Below, piece after piece: positions 19,789 to 29,395 of a DNA stretch of 64,000 nt. Both the position numbers and the translations under genes were made by a program. Source of the stretch: an uncultured Prevotellaceae bacterium (lineage in GTDB: Bacteria > Bacteroidota > Bacteroidia > Bacteroidales > Bacteroidaceae); contig CACZGH010000019.1 of NCBI GenBank assembly GCA_902780635.1, forward strand, positions 1 to 64,000, given 5' to 3'. Positions within the stretch are counted from its first letter, which is position 1; each line of letters opens with the position of its first letter. The notes beneath the pieces are model-generated. The model did not search any database, was not told the DNA's origin, and saw only the letters and a list, made by a program, of their open reading frames with translations.

Positions 19789-20205
19789 GTGGGTAGAATA
19801 CTATCTATAGACTACGGAAAGAAACGTACAGGACTGGCAGTCACCGATCCGCTGAAGATCATCGCCGGCGGATTGGCGACTGTACCTACGTATCAGCTCT
19901 TTGAATGGCTCAATGCTTATATCGCACGAGAGGAGATAGAGTTGATCGTGATGGGCGAACCATGGCAGACGAATGGGAAACCCAGTGAGAACCTGCCAAG
20001 AGTGCGTGAATTTGTAGCCAGGTGGCAAAAAGCTCATCCAGAGATTCCAGTGGCTTATTACGATGAGCGCTTCACCTCTGTTTTGGCACATCAGGCGATG
20101 ATCGACGGAGGGCTGCATCGCAAGGCGAGGCAGAATAAGGCACTGGTGGACGAGATAAGTGCCACCATCCTATTGCAGAGTTTTTTGGAATCGAAAAGAA
20201 AATGA
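19789..20205 (+). CDS. ruvX: RuvX/YqgF Holliday junction resolvase-like nuclease
   Basis: An RNase H-fold nuclease of 138 residues, implicated in 16S pre-rRNA 5' end maturation and possibly junction resolution. Conserved catalytic acidic residues are seen in SIDYGKKRTGLAV (D at 7), the VMGEP block and DEISA near the C terminus. YDERFTS is the family signature. The gene starts with GTG, which fits the family N terminus MGRILSIDYG. Its last four bases overlap the def start (ATGA), so translation is coupled. Confidence 0.93.
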   Translation: MGRILSIDYGKKRTGLAVTDPLKIIAGGLATVPTYQLFEWLNAYIAREEIELIVMGEPWQTNGKPSENLPRVREFVARWQKAHPEIPVAYYDERFTSVLAHQAMIDGGLHRKARQNKALVDEISATILLQSFLESKRK

Positions 20206-20762
20206 TATTACCTATTTATATATATGGACATCCAGTGCTTCGTAAAGTTGCACAGGATATACCACAAGACTATCCCGAACTCTCCAAACTGATAGAGGAC
20301 ATGTGGGAGACACTGGCCGACTCGGAAGGTATCGGACTGGCTGCACCGCAGATAGGCAAGTCAATACGCGTGGTGGTCATCGACCTGGATCCTCTGGCAG
20401 AGGACATGCCTGAGTATAAAGGATTTCGGAAAGTCTACATCAATCCACATATCGTAGAGGCCGACGAAAGCGACAAGGACACCTCTGAGGAAGGGTGCCT
20501 CAGTCTGCCAGGTATACACGAAAAGGTGACAAGGCCCAAGCGTATCCGAGTGCAGTATCAGGACACCGACTTCAACAGCTATGACGAGTGGGTGGAGGGA
20601 TACCTCGCACGGGTGATGCAACATGAGTTTGACCACTTGGAGGGAAAAGTATTCACCGATCGTATCTCCGCTTTCCGCACACAGATGATCAAGAGTAAAC
20701 TGAAGGCATTACTACAGGGGAGATACCGTTGCGGATACCGTACAAAAGCTGCCGTGAGATAG
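20202..20762 (+). CDS. def: Peptide deformylase
   Basis: Removes the formyl group from nascent proteins; a metal-dependent cytoplasmic enzyme of 186 residues. All three family motifs are present: GIGLAAPQIG (about 45-54), EEGCLSLPG with the metal-binding cysteine (about 103-111), and MQHEFDHL with two metal-binding histidines and the catalytic glutamate (about 140-147). It overlaps ruvX by 4 bp, and the TPR gene follows 35 bp later, the usual Bacteroidota order. Confidence 0.97.
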   Translation: MILPIYIYGHPVLRKVAQDIPQDYPELSKLIEDMWETLADSEGIGLAAPQIGKSIRVVVIDLDPLAEDMPEYKGFRKVYINPHIVEADESDKDTSEEGCLSLPGIHEKVTRPKRIRVQYQDTDFNSYDEWVEGYLARVMQHEFDHLEGKVFTDRISAFRTQMIKSKLKALLQGRYRCGYRTKAAVR

Positions 20763-20797
20763 TCTCGCGGCAATTTTTACATTCAGATATACTTGAT

Positions 20798-22768
20798 ATG
20801 AGAAGGCGGGTCTTTATCATCATCATGACACTTCTGTCACTACATGCATCAGCGCAGTTCAAAGTCGACCGCCTGATCATGAGTGGCAGAAGTGCGCTTT
20901 ATTATGAGGATTATGTACTCGCCATACAGCATTTCAACCGTGCCATCTCCTCCAAACCTTATCTTTATGAGCCTTGGTATTACAGAGCAGTGGCAAAGTT
21001 TTATCTCGACGATTTCGTAGGGGCTGAAGCCGACTGCACGGAAGCCATCAGCCTCAATCCATACGTCACGGGCATCTATGAGTTGCGTGGACTCTGTCGC
21101 ATACGCCAGCATAAATACGAGGAGGCCATACAAGATTATGACCGGGCACTCAAAGACGACCCCTCAGGGCAGAACTTCTGGTTCAACCGTGCCTTGTGCC
21201 GGATAGAACTGAAAGATTATGACCGGGCTCAGCTGGAACTCGACACCATCGTAAAGAAATGGAGCAAGTATGCTCGTGCCTATTCTGTCAAGGCAGGGGT
21301 CTATCTGATGCAGAACGACACCACTTCTGCCGCTGAGTGGCTCGACAAAGCCCTCCACCTCGACCCGTATGATGGGGAGATGTGGATGACAAGGGCCAGC
21401 ATCAGTATGTCGAGAGGGCAGTGGAAAGATGTCGATGAACAGTTGAGCAAGGCGATTCATCTGAAGCCAAAGATGGTGAGCAATTATGTCAACCGCGCAC
21501 TCGCAAGACTCAACACCAACAACCTGCGCGGTGCGATGAATGACTATGACACCGCCATCGAACTCGATCCCGACAACTTCTTGGCACACTACAACAGAGG
21601 ATTGCTCAGGGTGCAGGTGGGTGATGACAACCGGGCTATCACCGACTTTGACTATGTGCTGAAGATGGAGCCCGATAATGTGATGGCAGTCTACAACAGG
21701 GCAGTGCTTCTGCATAGGACAGGCGACTTGCGTGGAGCTATCCGCGACTATACGAAGGTTATCGACCAATATCCCAATTTCTGGACAGGACTGCAAAACC
21801 GTGCCGACTGTTACCGGAGACTTGGGATGACCAACCAGGCCGACATGGACGAGTTTCGCATCCTTAAGGCTCAGATGGACAAACATGTCGGCATACAGCC
21901 ACGTTGGAGCAAAAACCAGATACGGGCCACACGAAAGAAGAGCGAGATCGACATGAGCAAGTACAATCAAATCGTCGTGGAGGATGAGGAGGTCGTGGAA
22001 CACGAGTACGAGAGTGTCTATCGTGGTAAAGTGCAAAACCGCAAGCTCGAGATAGAATATATGCCGATGTATATGCTCTCGTATGCCAAATACAACAATG
22101 TCATCAAGTCGTATGAGGCTTTCGATAGGAGTATCGATGCTTTCAATCAGAAAGAGCATCCCATGCATCCAGTTTATCTGACTTGTAATCCCAGTACACT
22201 CACCGAGGCACAGTCGCATGTCGTTTTCAATCTCGTCGATACGCTCACGGCACAGATCTTCGCGGCCAAGGATATGAGGCTTACACGCAACCTGCTCTTG
22301 CAACGTGCTGTGGCACAGTCGGTGGTGCAGAATTTCAGCGATGCGATAGATGATCTCACCACCTGTCTCGACATAGACAGTACGATGGCACTTGCCTATT
22401 GGCAGCGTGGTGTTTGTCTGTCGATGGCAGGTGAACTGGCTGCGGGACAGACGATGGAGTCGCAGATCAAGAATGCCGGCGCGCTGAGCGACTTCAACCA
22501 TGCTCTTGCCCTTGATCCCGACAATGTCTATGTGCTTTACGACCGCGCTAACCTCTATCTGGCGATGGGAGATTATGAGAAAGCGATAGACGACTATACC
22601 CGCTGCATTGAGAGCCATCATCAACTGGCGGAAGCTTATTACAATAGAGGTCTGGCACGTATCAAAAACGGTAAGAAGAAAGAGGGTATCGCCGACCTGA
22701 GCAAGGCAGGTGAACAGGGACTCTATAGTGCTTATAGTATGATCAAGAAATATTCTAAGGCTCCTTGA
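20798..22768 (+). CDS. Exported tetratricopeptide-repeat protein
   Basis: A 656-residue TPR protein. I choose the ATG at 20798 because it opens a signal peptide (MRRRVFIIIMTLLSLHASAQ); the in-frame upstream start overlaps def and would bury it. At least eight TPRs fill about 25-345 (motifs like YDRAL, YNRGLLRVQ, DFDYVLKMEPDN). A spacer of about 345-520 is rich in charged and tyrosine residues, and three more TPRs follow to the end. It lies in the ruvX-def-TPR-thrS block typical of the phylum. It is a probable periplasmic scaffold; no partner is known. Confidence 0.88.
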   Translation: MRRRVFIIIMTLLSLHASAQFKVDRLIMSGRSALYYEDYVLAIQHFNRAISSKPYLYEPWYYRAVAKFYLDDFVGAEADCTEAISLNPYVTGIYELRGLCRIRQHKYEEAIQDYDRALKDDPSGQNFWFNRALCRIELKDYDRAQLELDTIVKKWSKYARAYSVKAGVYLMQNDTTSAAEWLDKALHLDPYDGEMWMTRASISMSRGQWKDVDEQLSKAIHLKPKMVSNYVNRALARLNTNNLRGAMNDYDTAIELDPDNFLAHYNRGLLRVQVGDDNRAITDFDYVLKMEPDNVMAVYNRAVLLHRTGDLRGAIRDYTKVIDQYPNFWTGLQNRADCYRRLGMTNQADMDEFRILKAQMDKHVGIQPRWSKNQIRATRKKSEIDMSKYNQIVVEDEEVVEHEYESVYRGKVQNRKLEIEYMPMYMLSYAKYNNVIKSYEAFDRSIDAFNQKEHPMHPVYLTCNPSTLTEAQSHVVFNLVDTLTAQIFAAKDMRLTRNLLLQRAVAQSVVQNFSDAIDDLTTCLDIDSTMALAYWQRGVCLSMAGELAAGQTMESQIKNAGALSDFNHALALDPDNVYVLYDRANLYLAMGDYEKAIDDYTRCIESHHQLAEAYYNRGLARIKNGKKKEGIADLSKAGEQGLYSAYSMIKKYSKAP

Positions 22769-22817
22769 TGCATCCCTTCAAGTATCAACCAAAGATAGTC
22801 ATTTATTGATGCCTTTT

Positions 22818-22849
22818 TTTGCGAGTGTGTGAAATAATGATTACCTTTG
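22818..22849 (+). promoter_or_regulatory. Promoter of thrS
   Basis: TTTG at 22818-22821, 20-nt spacer, TACCTTTG at 22842-22849; 30 nt before the start codon. Confidence 0.65.
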
Positions 22850-22879
22850 CCCATCGTTTTATAAAATTATCAATTTGTT

Positions 22880-24844
22880 ATGGTAAAAATCACATTTCCT
22901 GACGGATCTGTGCGTGAGTATGCACAGGGCGTCACGGGGTTACAAATTGCCGAGAGCATTTCGCCGGCCCTCGCACGCAACGTTGTATCTTGCGGTGTCA
23001 ATGGCGAGACAGTAGAGCTCAATCGCCCGATCAATGAAGATGCCAATATCGCTCTTTATAAGTTTGAGGACGAGGAGGGAAAGCACACCTTCTGGCACAC
23101 TAGCGCACACTTGCTGGCAGAGGCATTACAAGAATTATATCCCGGCATACAGTTCGGCTTCGGACCGGCTGTCGAGAATGGTTTCTTCTATGATGTCATG
23201 CCCAAAGAGGGTGATGTCATTTCCGAGAGCGACTTCCCGAAAATAGAGGCAAAAATGATGGAGCTGGCCAAAAAAGACGAGCCCGTCGTGCGGCGTGACG
23301 TGTCTAAGGCGGATGCGCTCAAGGAGTTTGCGGCCGACGGCCAGAACTACAAATGCGAGCATATCGAGCAAGACCTGGAGGACGGCACCATCTCCACATA
23401 TACCCAAGGCGCTTTCACCGACCTTTGTCGTGGACCACACCTGATGAGCACGGGAGCCATCAAGGCCCTGAAAATCACCAGCGCCGCAGGCGCTTTCTGG
23501 CGTGGCGACGCCAAGCGTGAGCAGATGACCCGTATCTATGGTATCTCTTTCCCCAAGAAGAAGATGCTCGACGAGTATCTGCTGATGCTCGAGGAGGCCA
23601 AGAAGCGTGACCATCGCAAGATTGGCAAGGAGATGGAGCTGTTTATGTTCTCAGAGCGTGTTGGCAAGGGCCTTCCCATCTGGCTGCCAAAAGGCACTGA
23701 CCTGCGTCTGCGCCTACAGGACATGCTCCGTAAGATACAGAAGCGTTTCGGCTATCAGGAGGTGATCACCCCGCATATCGGTAGCAAGAACCTCTACGTC
23801 ACCTCAGGGCACTACGCTCATTATGGCAAAGACTCTTTCCAACCCATCCACACACCCGAGGAGGATGAGGAGTATATGCTCAAGCCTATGAACTGCCCTC
23901 ACCACTGTGAGGTCTTCGCCAGCAAGCCCCGTTCATACAAGGACCTGCCGTTGCGCATCGCTGAGTTTGGCACCGTCTACCGTTATGAGAAGAGTGGTGA
24001 GCTCCACGGACTGACACGTGTGCGTTCGTTCACACAGGACGATGCCCATATCTTCTGCCGCCCCGACCAGGTGAAGAACGAGTTCCTGCGCGTCATGGAT
24101 ATCATACAGGCGGTATTCCAGATCTTCAATTTCGACAACTTTGAGGCTCAGATCTCACTCCGCGACCCCAAAGACACTGAGAAGTACATCGGCTCCGACG
24201 AAGTGTGGGCAGAGAGTGAGCAGGCCATCATCGACGCTTGCAAGGAAAAGGGTCTCGACGCGAAGATCGAATACGGAGAGGCTGCCTTCTATGGACCCAA
24301 ACTCGACTTTATGGTCAAGGACGCCATCGGGCGGCGATGGCAGTTAGGCACGATACAGGTAGACTACAACTTGCCACAGCGCTTCAAACTGGAGTATGTC
24401 GCTGAGGACAACTCCCGCCAGACACCAGTGATGGTGCACCGCGCACCCTTCGGGTCGATGGAGCGATTCACGGCTGTGCTCATCGAACATACTGCCGGGC
24501 ACTTCCCACTTTGGCTCACTCCCGACCAGGTGGCCATCCTGCCTATCTCTGAGAAATTCAACGACTATGCACGTCGTGTGGCACGTTATTTCGACACTCA
24601 GGGCGTACGCGCCGTCATCGATGACCGTAACGAGAAAATCGGACGTAAGATACGCGACAATGAATTGAAGAGAGTGCCTTATATGGTCATCGTCGGTGAG
24701 AAAGAGTCGGCAGAAGGACTTGTCTCCATGCGTAAGCAGGGTGGTGGCGAACAGGCTACCATGTCGATGGAAGACTTCGCACGCCGAGTCAATGACGAGG
24801 TGGCCGCGATGCTTGAGGCAACCAATATAGAGCCCAAAGACTGA
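22880..24844 (+). CDS. thrS: Threonyl-tRNA synthetase
   Basis: Charges tRNA(Thr). At 654 residues it has the full bacterial architecture: a TGS domain (about 1-62), an editing domain with the HTSAHLL zinc/editing histidines near residue 73-79, and a class II core with the zinc cysteine in [10 protein letters not shown] near 339. Motif 2 is [21 protein letters not shown] and motif 3 is [14 protein letters not shown]-terminal anticodon-binding domain covers about 540-645. A strong terminator follows at 24870, separating it from the accessory island. In many Bacteroidota infC follows thrS directly, but not here. Confidence 0.97.
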   Translation: MVKITFPDGSVREYAQGVTGLQIAESISPALARNVVSCGVNGETVELNRPINEDANIALYKFEDEEGKHTFWHTSAHLLAEALQELYPGIQFGFGPAVENGFFYDVMPKEGDVISESDFPKIEAKMMELAKKDEPVVRRDVSKADALKEFAADGQNYKCEHIEQDLEDGTISTYTQGAFTDLCRGPHLMSTGAIKALKITSAAGAFWRGDAKREQMTRIYGISFPKKKMLDEYLLMLEEAKKRDHRKIGKEMELFMFSERVGKGLPIWLPKGTDLRLRLQDMLRKIQKRFGYQEVITPHIGSKNLYVTSGHYAHYGKDSFQPIHTPEEDEEYMLKPMNCPHHCEVFASKPRSYKDLPLRIAEFGTVYRYEKSGELHGLTRVRSFTQDDAHIFCRPDQVKNEFLRVMDIIQAVFQIFNFDNFEAQISLRDPKDTEKYIGSDEVWAESEQAIIDACKEKGLDAKIEYGEAAFYGPKLDFMVKDAIGRRWQLGTIQVDYNLPQRFKLEYVAEDNSRQTPVMVHRAPFGSMERFTAVLIEHTAGHFPLWLTPDQVAILPISEKFNDYARRVARYFDTQGVRAVIDDRNEKIGRKIRDNELKRVPYMVIVGEKESAEGLVSMRKQGGGEQATMSMEDFARRVNDEVAAMLEATNIEPKD

Positions 24845-24869
24845 TCATCCTGTTCATATCATATGCCTT

Positions 24870-24905
24870 CCCTCACTACTCTTGCGAGTGGTGAGGGATT
24901 TTTTT
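24870..24905 (+). terminator. Rho-independent terminator of thrS
   Basis: Hairpin with CCCTCACT and GTGAGGG arms plus an inner CTC/GAG stem around TTGC, followed directly by a run of seven T. Confidence 0.85.
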
Positions 24906-24980
24906 GCTTATCAGGAAAAACCTCACATCTGATGATTTCGTACGAAAAAGTCAATAATTTCTACATAAACAGATTGAAAA

Positions 24981-25012
24981 TTTGGTTTTTATACTTTGTT
25001 TTATTACCTTTG
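24981..25012 (+). promoter_or_regulatory. Promoter of island transcription unit 1
   Basis: TTTG at 24981-24984, 20-nt spacer, TACCTTTG at 25005-25012. It precedes the acidic membrane protein gene and probably drives seven genes to 30793. Confidence 0.65.
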
Positions 25013-25077
25013 CCTTTGACAAAAGCACCAAGACTATTTTTTAAGATTTGAAAGAGCATAACTAAAAACCAATAAAA

Positions 25078-25872
25078 ATGAAAAAAGATACTAATTCTAA
25101 GTCAAAGGCTAAAAAAACCATTGCAGCAGGTGGAGTCGGCGCAGCAGCAGTTGGCGCAGCAGCCGCAGGTGTGGCATTGAAAGACGCTGCCGAGTCAGAA
25201 GCTCCAGCAGAACAAGAAGCACAGCAAGGCGATGAGAATATACCTATGGACGTGGCCGATGTCATGGCAGAGGTACAAGGCTCTGGAGAAGAAATGGTGG
25301 CCATGGCCACAGAAGAGCAGGTGATAGACCTCGGTGGCGTGGTCGTGACAGGGCACACTCCTGATGACGAGCAGGTCGTGGCTATGGGTGAAGAAGTGCA
25401 TGTGATAGAAGCACCAGAGGCTCCTTCGCGTGAGGAGTTCTTCGCAACAGCCGAACCGGCTCCCACCGTACAAGAACAACCGTTAGTGGCTGAGGCAGCA
25501 CCCGTTGTAGAGCAGGCTCCCATTGACGACAGCATACAGATACTCGACGACTCAGCAGAGGTCTATGAATTGGCCTCTGTAGTAGAAACACCGATGGCAC
25601 CACCAGAGGCTGTGCCCGATGCCGATTTTTATGACCCAGACGCCAATGTGGTCAGCTATATGAACGATGATGACATGGATATGGCAATGGGCGACGCTGG
25701 TAGCGGCTTGGTCGATGACGTCGTGTCGGCCATTAAGGACTTTGGCGAGAGTGTCAGCGACGGCATTTCCAGCCTCCTCTCTCATGGTGACGGTGATGGA
25801 GTGACCGACAATTCGATGGATTCAGACTCGTCCGACTACATCAATGATGCCAATGTCGACGCGTTCCTATGA
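25078..25872 (+). CDS. Acidic low-complexity membrane-anchored protein, head of island unit 1
   Basis: A 264-residue protein of no recognised family. A short lysine-rich N terminus (KKDTNSKSKAKK) is followed by an alanine/glycine hydrophobic segment (about residues 13-38) that could be one membrane helix with glycine-zipper spacing. The rest is strongly acidic, proline- and valine-containing and probably disordered, with an Asp/Met run near 198-206 and a short amphipathic region near 215-240. The architecture (basic, hydrophobic, acidic tail) recurs in the protein at 30911. It heads the caspase-LytTR-FHA unit; its end overlaps the caspase gene by 29 bp. Confidence 0.75.
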   Translation: MKKDTNSKSKAKKTIAAGGVGAAAVGAAAAGVALKDAAESEAPAEQEAQQGDENIPMDVADVMAEVQGSGEEMVAMATEEQVIDLGGVVVTGHTPDDEQVVAMGEEVHVIEAPEAPSREEFFATAEPAPTVQEQPLVAEAAPVVEQAPIDDSIQILDDSAEVYELASVVETPMAPPEAVPDADFYDPDANVVSYMNDDDMDMAMGDAGSGLVDDVVSAIKDFGESVSDGISSLLSHGDGDGVTDNSMDSDSSDYINDANVDAFL

Positions 25873-26620
25873 TACTCTAAGACGGCATCTGACCCTGCTC
25901 AGGTCGCTGATCATTGTCCTCATGCTGATGTGTTTCACACAGCATGAGGCCAAAGTGTATTTGGTCTCAGTGGGGGTGGCCAACTATCCTGGAGAGAAAA
26001 TCGACCTGAAAGTGCCCACGCGTGATGCGCGTACCATCACTTACATCTATTACAAAAACCTGAAGAAAGATCTTGAATATCGTCAGTTGCTGGATGATCA
26101 GGCTACAACCGAGAACATCATCTCGGCGATGAAAGAATTGTATGCCAAGGCTACAGAGGATGACCAAGTGGTGCTTTTCTTCAGTGGACATGGATTCAAG
26201 GGTGGATTTTATGCCTATAATGGGTATCTCGGATATACCGACGTGCGTGAGGCCATGGCCATAGGCAAATGCAAGAACAAGATGATTTTTGCCGATGCCT
26301 GCTTCTCGGGGAAAATCCGCACGGAGGAGAAAGCCGACACTCTGGCTGAAAGTACTATCAGAAAGTCGAATGTCATGCTCTTCCTTTCCTCCAGGAGCAA
26401 TGAGGTGTCGAATGAGCGGTCGGACATGAAAAACGGCTATTTCACCACCTATCTCAGCAAAGGCCTTACAGGGGCAGCAGACACCAACAGTGATAGAGTG
26501 ATTACGGCCAAAGAACTGTTTGACTATGTACACAAAGGGGTCACCGAACTGTCATGGAATGCACAGCACCCCGTCATGTGGGGCAATTTTCCTGATGACA
26601 TGGTGATCATGAAATGGTGA
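25844..26620 (+). CDS. Exported caspase-like (C14/metacaspase) cysteine protease
   Basis: A 258-residue protein with a caspase-haemoglobinase fold. A basic N terminus and hydrophobic stretch (LIIVLMLMCF, about 22-31) suggest a signal peptide or anchor. The p20-like core follows: YLVSVGVANY, catalytic histidine H116 in FFSGHG, and catalytic cysteine C153 in ADACFSG. Both residues of the dyad are intact. A C-terminal EF-like stretch (DTNSDRVITAKELF) resembles a calcium loop, possibly an activation site. Position in a unit with LytTR and FHA genes suggests a regulated protease. The exported location argues against a purely cytosolic immune effector, but the signal call is from sequence only. Confidence 0.88.
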   Translation: MMPMSTRSYDTLRRHLTLLRSLIIVLMLMCFTQHEAKVYLVSVGVANYPGEKIDLKVPTRDARTITYIYYKNLKKDLEYRQLLDDQATTENIISAMKELYAKATEDDQVVLFFSGHGFKGGFYAYNGYLGYTDVREAMAIGKCKNKMIFADACFSGKIRTEEKADTLAESTIRKSNVMLFLSSRSNEVSNERSDMKNGYFTTYLSKGLTGAADTNSDRVITAKELFDYVHKGVTELSWNAQHPVMWGNFPDDMVIMKW

Positions 26621-26626
26621 TAAGTT

Positions 26627-26998
26627 ATGGCTCAGAATATAGTGATGTTCAACTCACGTGATGAACTGTTGCGTCTTGACATATCCAAAATAGTGTATTT
26701 TGAGGGTGATGGCAACTACACTAATATCATGACCGTCAACAAGCTCAAGGGTACCGTGTGCATGAACCTTAGCCATACAGAGATCTTCCTGGCCTCACAA
26801 TTGGGCTCCGACGCAAGCGTCTTCATCCGGCTTGGCAAGAGATTTATCATTAACACCAATTATATCTATCAGATCAGTATACAAAAGCAGCATCTTATCT
26901 TGTCTGATTATGACCACTTCGCTTTCAAAATCGGTGTCTCAAAAGAGGCATTGAAAAAACTGAAAGATTTGATGCTGAGGCCAAAACAAAAAAACTAA
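26627..26998 (+). CDS. Stand-alone LytTR DNA-binding protein
   Basis: A 123-residue protein made almost entirely of a LytTR domain. Signature residues include the IVYFEGDGNYTNI strand-turn and FIRLGKRFIINTNYI near the middle. There is no receiver domain or membrane segment, so its input is not a classic two-component phospho-relay. It lies 6 bp after the caspase gene and 22 bp before an FHA gene, and may regulate this unit. The basic tail (RPKQKN) is short. Confidence 0.88.
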   Translation: MAQNIVMFNSRDELLRLDISKIVYFEGDGNYTNIMTVNKLKGTVCMNLSHTEIFLASQLGSDASVFIRLGKRFIINTNYIYQISIQKQHLILSDYDHFAFKIGVSKEALKKLKDLMLRPKQKN

Positions 26999-27020
26999 AA
27001 ACTGAAATACTAAGATAACC

Positions 27021-27710
27021 ATGGAGATAATCATAGGCCGTAACCCGGAGACGGGACAGCTGAAAGTGACCATTGGCCAGCAGTCAAAGAATGTTGGCCT
27101 CAAGGACTCTGTGCCCCAGACTGTAAGCCGTGTCCATTGTTCACTCACACCAGAGGAGGGCGGCGTGTTCAGAATCAAAAACCTGAAGATGCAAAACGTC
27201 ACCTACGTCAATGGAATAGGGGTGGAAAACAAGGTGGTGAATAAAAACGACGTGATAGAGTTGGGCGAAGACCGCTACCCTCTCAGCTGGGAACTGATAG
27301 ACAGTGCCATCCCCAAGATGTACGACATCACCTATCTTGAGAAAGTATGGGATGAGTACAACCAAGAAGTGCTCACCCTCACGATCAAGCAAAACAGGTT
27401 CAACGCTATCAAGGCGGGCACCGGATTGATCACTACCCTCGGCCTTGGTGCTACAGCAGCTGGACTGATCAAAGGTCAGACCAATGCCTACTTCTATGCC
27501 GTAGCGGGCATCCTCTCGCTTTGCTTCCTGGTCAAGACCTATATTGACGGTGCCAAGGTGCCTAAGGAGAAGCAACGCCTGTTGGAGAAATTCCAGCATG
27601 AGTATGTGTGCCCCAACCCCAAATGCGGACATTTTCTGGGGAACCAGCCTTACGATCAGCTCAAGCTGTTGGAGGCTTGCCCCTATTGCAGGTCAAAATT
27701 TCAAAAATAA
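27021..27710 (+). CDS. FHA-domain membrane protein with C-terminal zinc ribbon
   Basis: A 229-residue protein in three parts. The FHA domain (about 1-95) reads IIIGRNP, then VSRVHCSL, then NVTYVNG, matching the phosphothreonine-binding loops. Two hydrophobic helices follow (about 134-151 and 155-176). A C-terminal zinc ribbon has cysteine pairs CPNPKCG and CPYC near 196-225. Family knowledge says FHA domains read phosphothreonine, so it could bind substrates of the Ser/Thr kinase encoded at 33592. It is fourth in unit 1, 6 bp before the next gene. Confidence 0.88.
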   Translation: MEIIIGRNPETGQLKVTIGQQSKNVGLKDSVPQTVSRVHCSLTPEEGGVFRIKNLKMQNVTYVNGIGVENKVVNKNDVIELGEDRYPLSWELIDSAIPKMYDITYLEKVWDEYNQEVLTLTIKQNRFNAIKAGTGLITTLGLGATAAGLIKGQTNAYFYAVAGILSLCFLVKTYIDGAKVPKEKQRLLEKFQHEYVCPNPKCGHFLGNQPYDQLKLLEACPYCRSKFQK

Positions 27711-27716
27711 ACCGTT

Positions 27717-28376
27717 ATGAGAGACTATTTCCCCTTCTTACGTGTGGCACTCATGCTTGTGCTCATGGGTGGTTTGCTCCCGCTCCATGCCCAGAAACTC
27801 AATATGGACAAAGAGCAGGCCGACCAGTTTATCTATGACAACCTCAACAACAATATGAGCACCCAGTATGACATAGAGACTGTCACCGTCATCCCCTCAC
27901 GGCTTGTCAAGACCGACGAACGCTCGGTGTTCTTGCTCCGTGGCGATTACTATCAGAGTGAGACACTGCGCACCGACTGTTATGTGAGAAAAACCCGCAA
28001 CAACTATCTGGTCATTTCCGACAAGCGCTTTCCACTGGAGACTTTCACCAACCAGTTGCTCAATAAGGTGCAGTGCGGACATGTGCTCCAAGTGAAGCAT
28101 CATCAGTACGGTCAGAAAATACCGATACTCAAAACCTCTCTGCAAAGTCTTTTTGCTATGTTCTTGCCTACCATGAAAGCATTTGTCAGTGTCACTAGTG
28201 TCAGTAACGAAGAAATTGAGGCTATCTTGCTCTTCCACCATCCCAAGCTCGACTTTGTACATATGTTGACGCTTAAGACAAACACCGAAGGGCTGCTCAA
28301 GAAAGACAATATCATCTATGGAGATCTCTACACCAATATTCCGCAAGACAACTTAAACACAATCTTAGACAGATAA
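27717..28376 (+). CDS. Exported hypothetical protein of the island
   Basis: A 219-residue protein with a clear signal peptide (MRDYFPFLRVALMLVLMGG, cleavage after HAQ at about 26). No domain is recognised. The mature part is mixed alpha/beta, with a helical N terminus (NMDKEQADQFIYDNL) and a strand-rich centre containing ETVTVIPSRLV and VYVRKTRNNYLV-like segments. It sits between the FHA gene (6 bp) and the NTF2-like gene (4 bp), so it is firmly within the unit and probably periplasmic. Confidence 0.7.
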   Translation: MRDYFPFLRVALMLVLMGGLLPLHAQKLNMDKEQADQFIYDNLNNNMSTQYDIETVTVIPSRLVKTDERSVFLLRGDYYQSETLRTDCYVRKTRNNYLVISDKRFPLETFTNQLLNKVQCGHVLQVKHHQYGQKIPILKTSLQSLFAMFLPTMKAFVSVTSVSNEEIEAILLFHHPKLDFVHMLTLKTNTEGLLKKDNIIYGDLYTNIPQDNLNTILDR

Positions 28377-28380
28377 AACG

Positions 28381-29376
28381 ATGAAAGCAAGAAAAATATC
28401 CATGTTGATGGCAGCATTGGCCCTGACATTCTCGGCACAAGCCAATCCTACTTTCCATATCCTTGACGGCATCTCCAATGCTGCTACCAAGGCTACCATG
28501 GAGCGCAATGTCAACAATCTGATAGCTCTGCTCAACAGCAGTGCAGAGGGCAAGAAAAAGAAAATCAGTCTCAAAGAGGCGACCTACGTCACACCGAGGG
28601 TGAGAGAAACCATCGAGAAAATGTGGGACTCAAGTATGATGCGATTCCCCGACGCTGACATCAAGGCATCATGTCTGAGAGTGATGACTGGAGGATTCCA
28701 GGTCAGAGGACTTCCTCTCGACGTGCTGAGTGCTGACAAGGAGGAAGAACGGCAGGAACTGACCCTCGACTTCACCACCAGTGGCCAGATCAGCAATGTG
28801 GCCATCGCCATCGACATCCATCGCTACGATGTGATCATGAAGAAAAATGAGTCGGACATCGACTACGCACGCAAGCAGGCTGTGGTCAACTTCGTAGAGG
28901 ATTTCCGTACGGCGTACAACAAGAAAGACCTGGAACTCATAGAGAATGTCTTCAGTAGCAATGCGCTCATCATCACGGGACGTATCGTGACAAGGGCTAC
29001 GTCGCAAGACCTCGCACGCCATAAGAAGGGCAATTATGTAGATGTGGAGTATGATGTGCTCAATAAGAAGCAGTATATCGAGAAATTGAGGAAAATATTC
29101 AAGAACAATAAGTTCATCAATGTGAAGTTCTCTGATGTCACCGTTGTCAAAATACCCAAGAAAGACGATATCTATGGCGTCTTCCTTAAACAAGACTGGC
29201 GCACAAGCCGATATCATGACGAGGGGCTGCTTTATCTCAAGGTTGACTTCAGCGACCGCGACTTCCCTATGATACAGGTGCGCGTGTGGAAACCATTCCG
29301 CGACGCACAGGGCAATATCATCGTTGCCGACCCCAAGGAAGACTTCTCCAGTTTCCTCATGGACTATGAAATTTAA
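28381..29376 (+). CDS. Exported protein with NTF2-like domain
   Basis: A 331-residue exported protein with a signal peptide (MKARKISMLMAALALTFSAQA). The first part (about 22-165) is unassigned. The second part (about 168-320) has an NTF2/SnoaL-like start, VNFVEDFRTAYNKKDLELIENVF, with strands ending in the KVDFSDRDFPMIQVRVWKP region. NTF2-like folds bind small ligands or act as protein-binding modules; no catalytic residue can be assigned. It lies 4 bp after the preceding exported protein and 19 bp before the TPR/beta-barrel gene. Confidence 0.65.
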   Translation: MKARKISMLMAALALTFSAQANPTFHILDGISNAATKATMERNVNNLIALLNSSAEGKKKKISLKEATYVTPRVRETIEKMWDSSMMRFPDADIKASCLRVMTGGFQVRGLPLDVLSADKEEERQELTLDFTTSGQISNVAIAIDIHRYDVIMKKNESDIDYARKQAVVNFVEDFRTAYNKKDLELIENVFSSNALIITGRIVTRATSQDLARHKKGNYVDVEYDVLNKKQYIEKLRKIFKNNKFINVKFSDVTVVKIPKKDDIYGVFLKQDWRTSRYHDEGLLYLKVDFSDRDFPMIQVRVWKPFRDAQGNIIVADPKEDFSSFLMDYEI

Positions 29377-29395
29377 TAACCAATATTATACCACG

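Noticed and set aside
21164-22624. Long open frame on the minus strand opposite the TPR gene (486 codons)
   Set aside because: It is fully opposite a well-supported TPR gene, has no domain, and reflects codon bias of the true gene.
25844-26620. Classic cytosolic abortive-infection caspase
   Set aside because: The N terminus looks like a signal or anchor, and no paired sensor such as a STAND ATPase or reverse transcriptase is adjacent; defence remains possible but unsupported.
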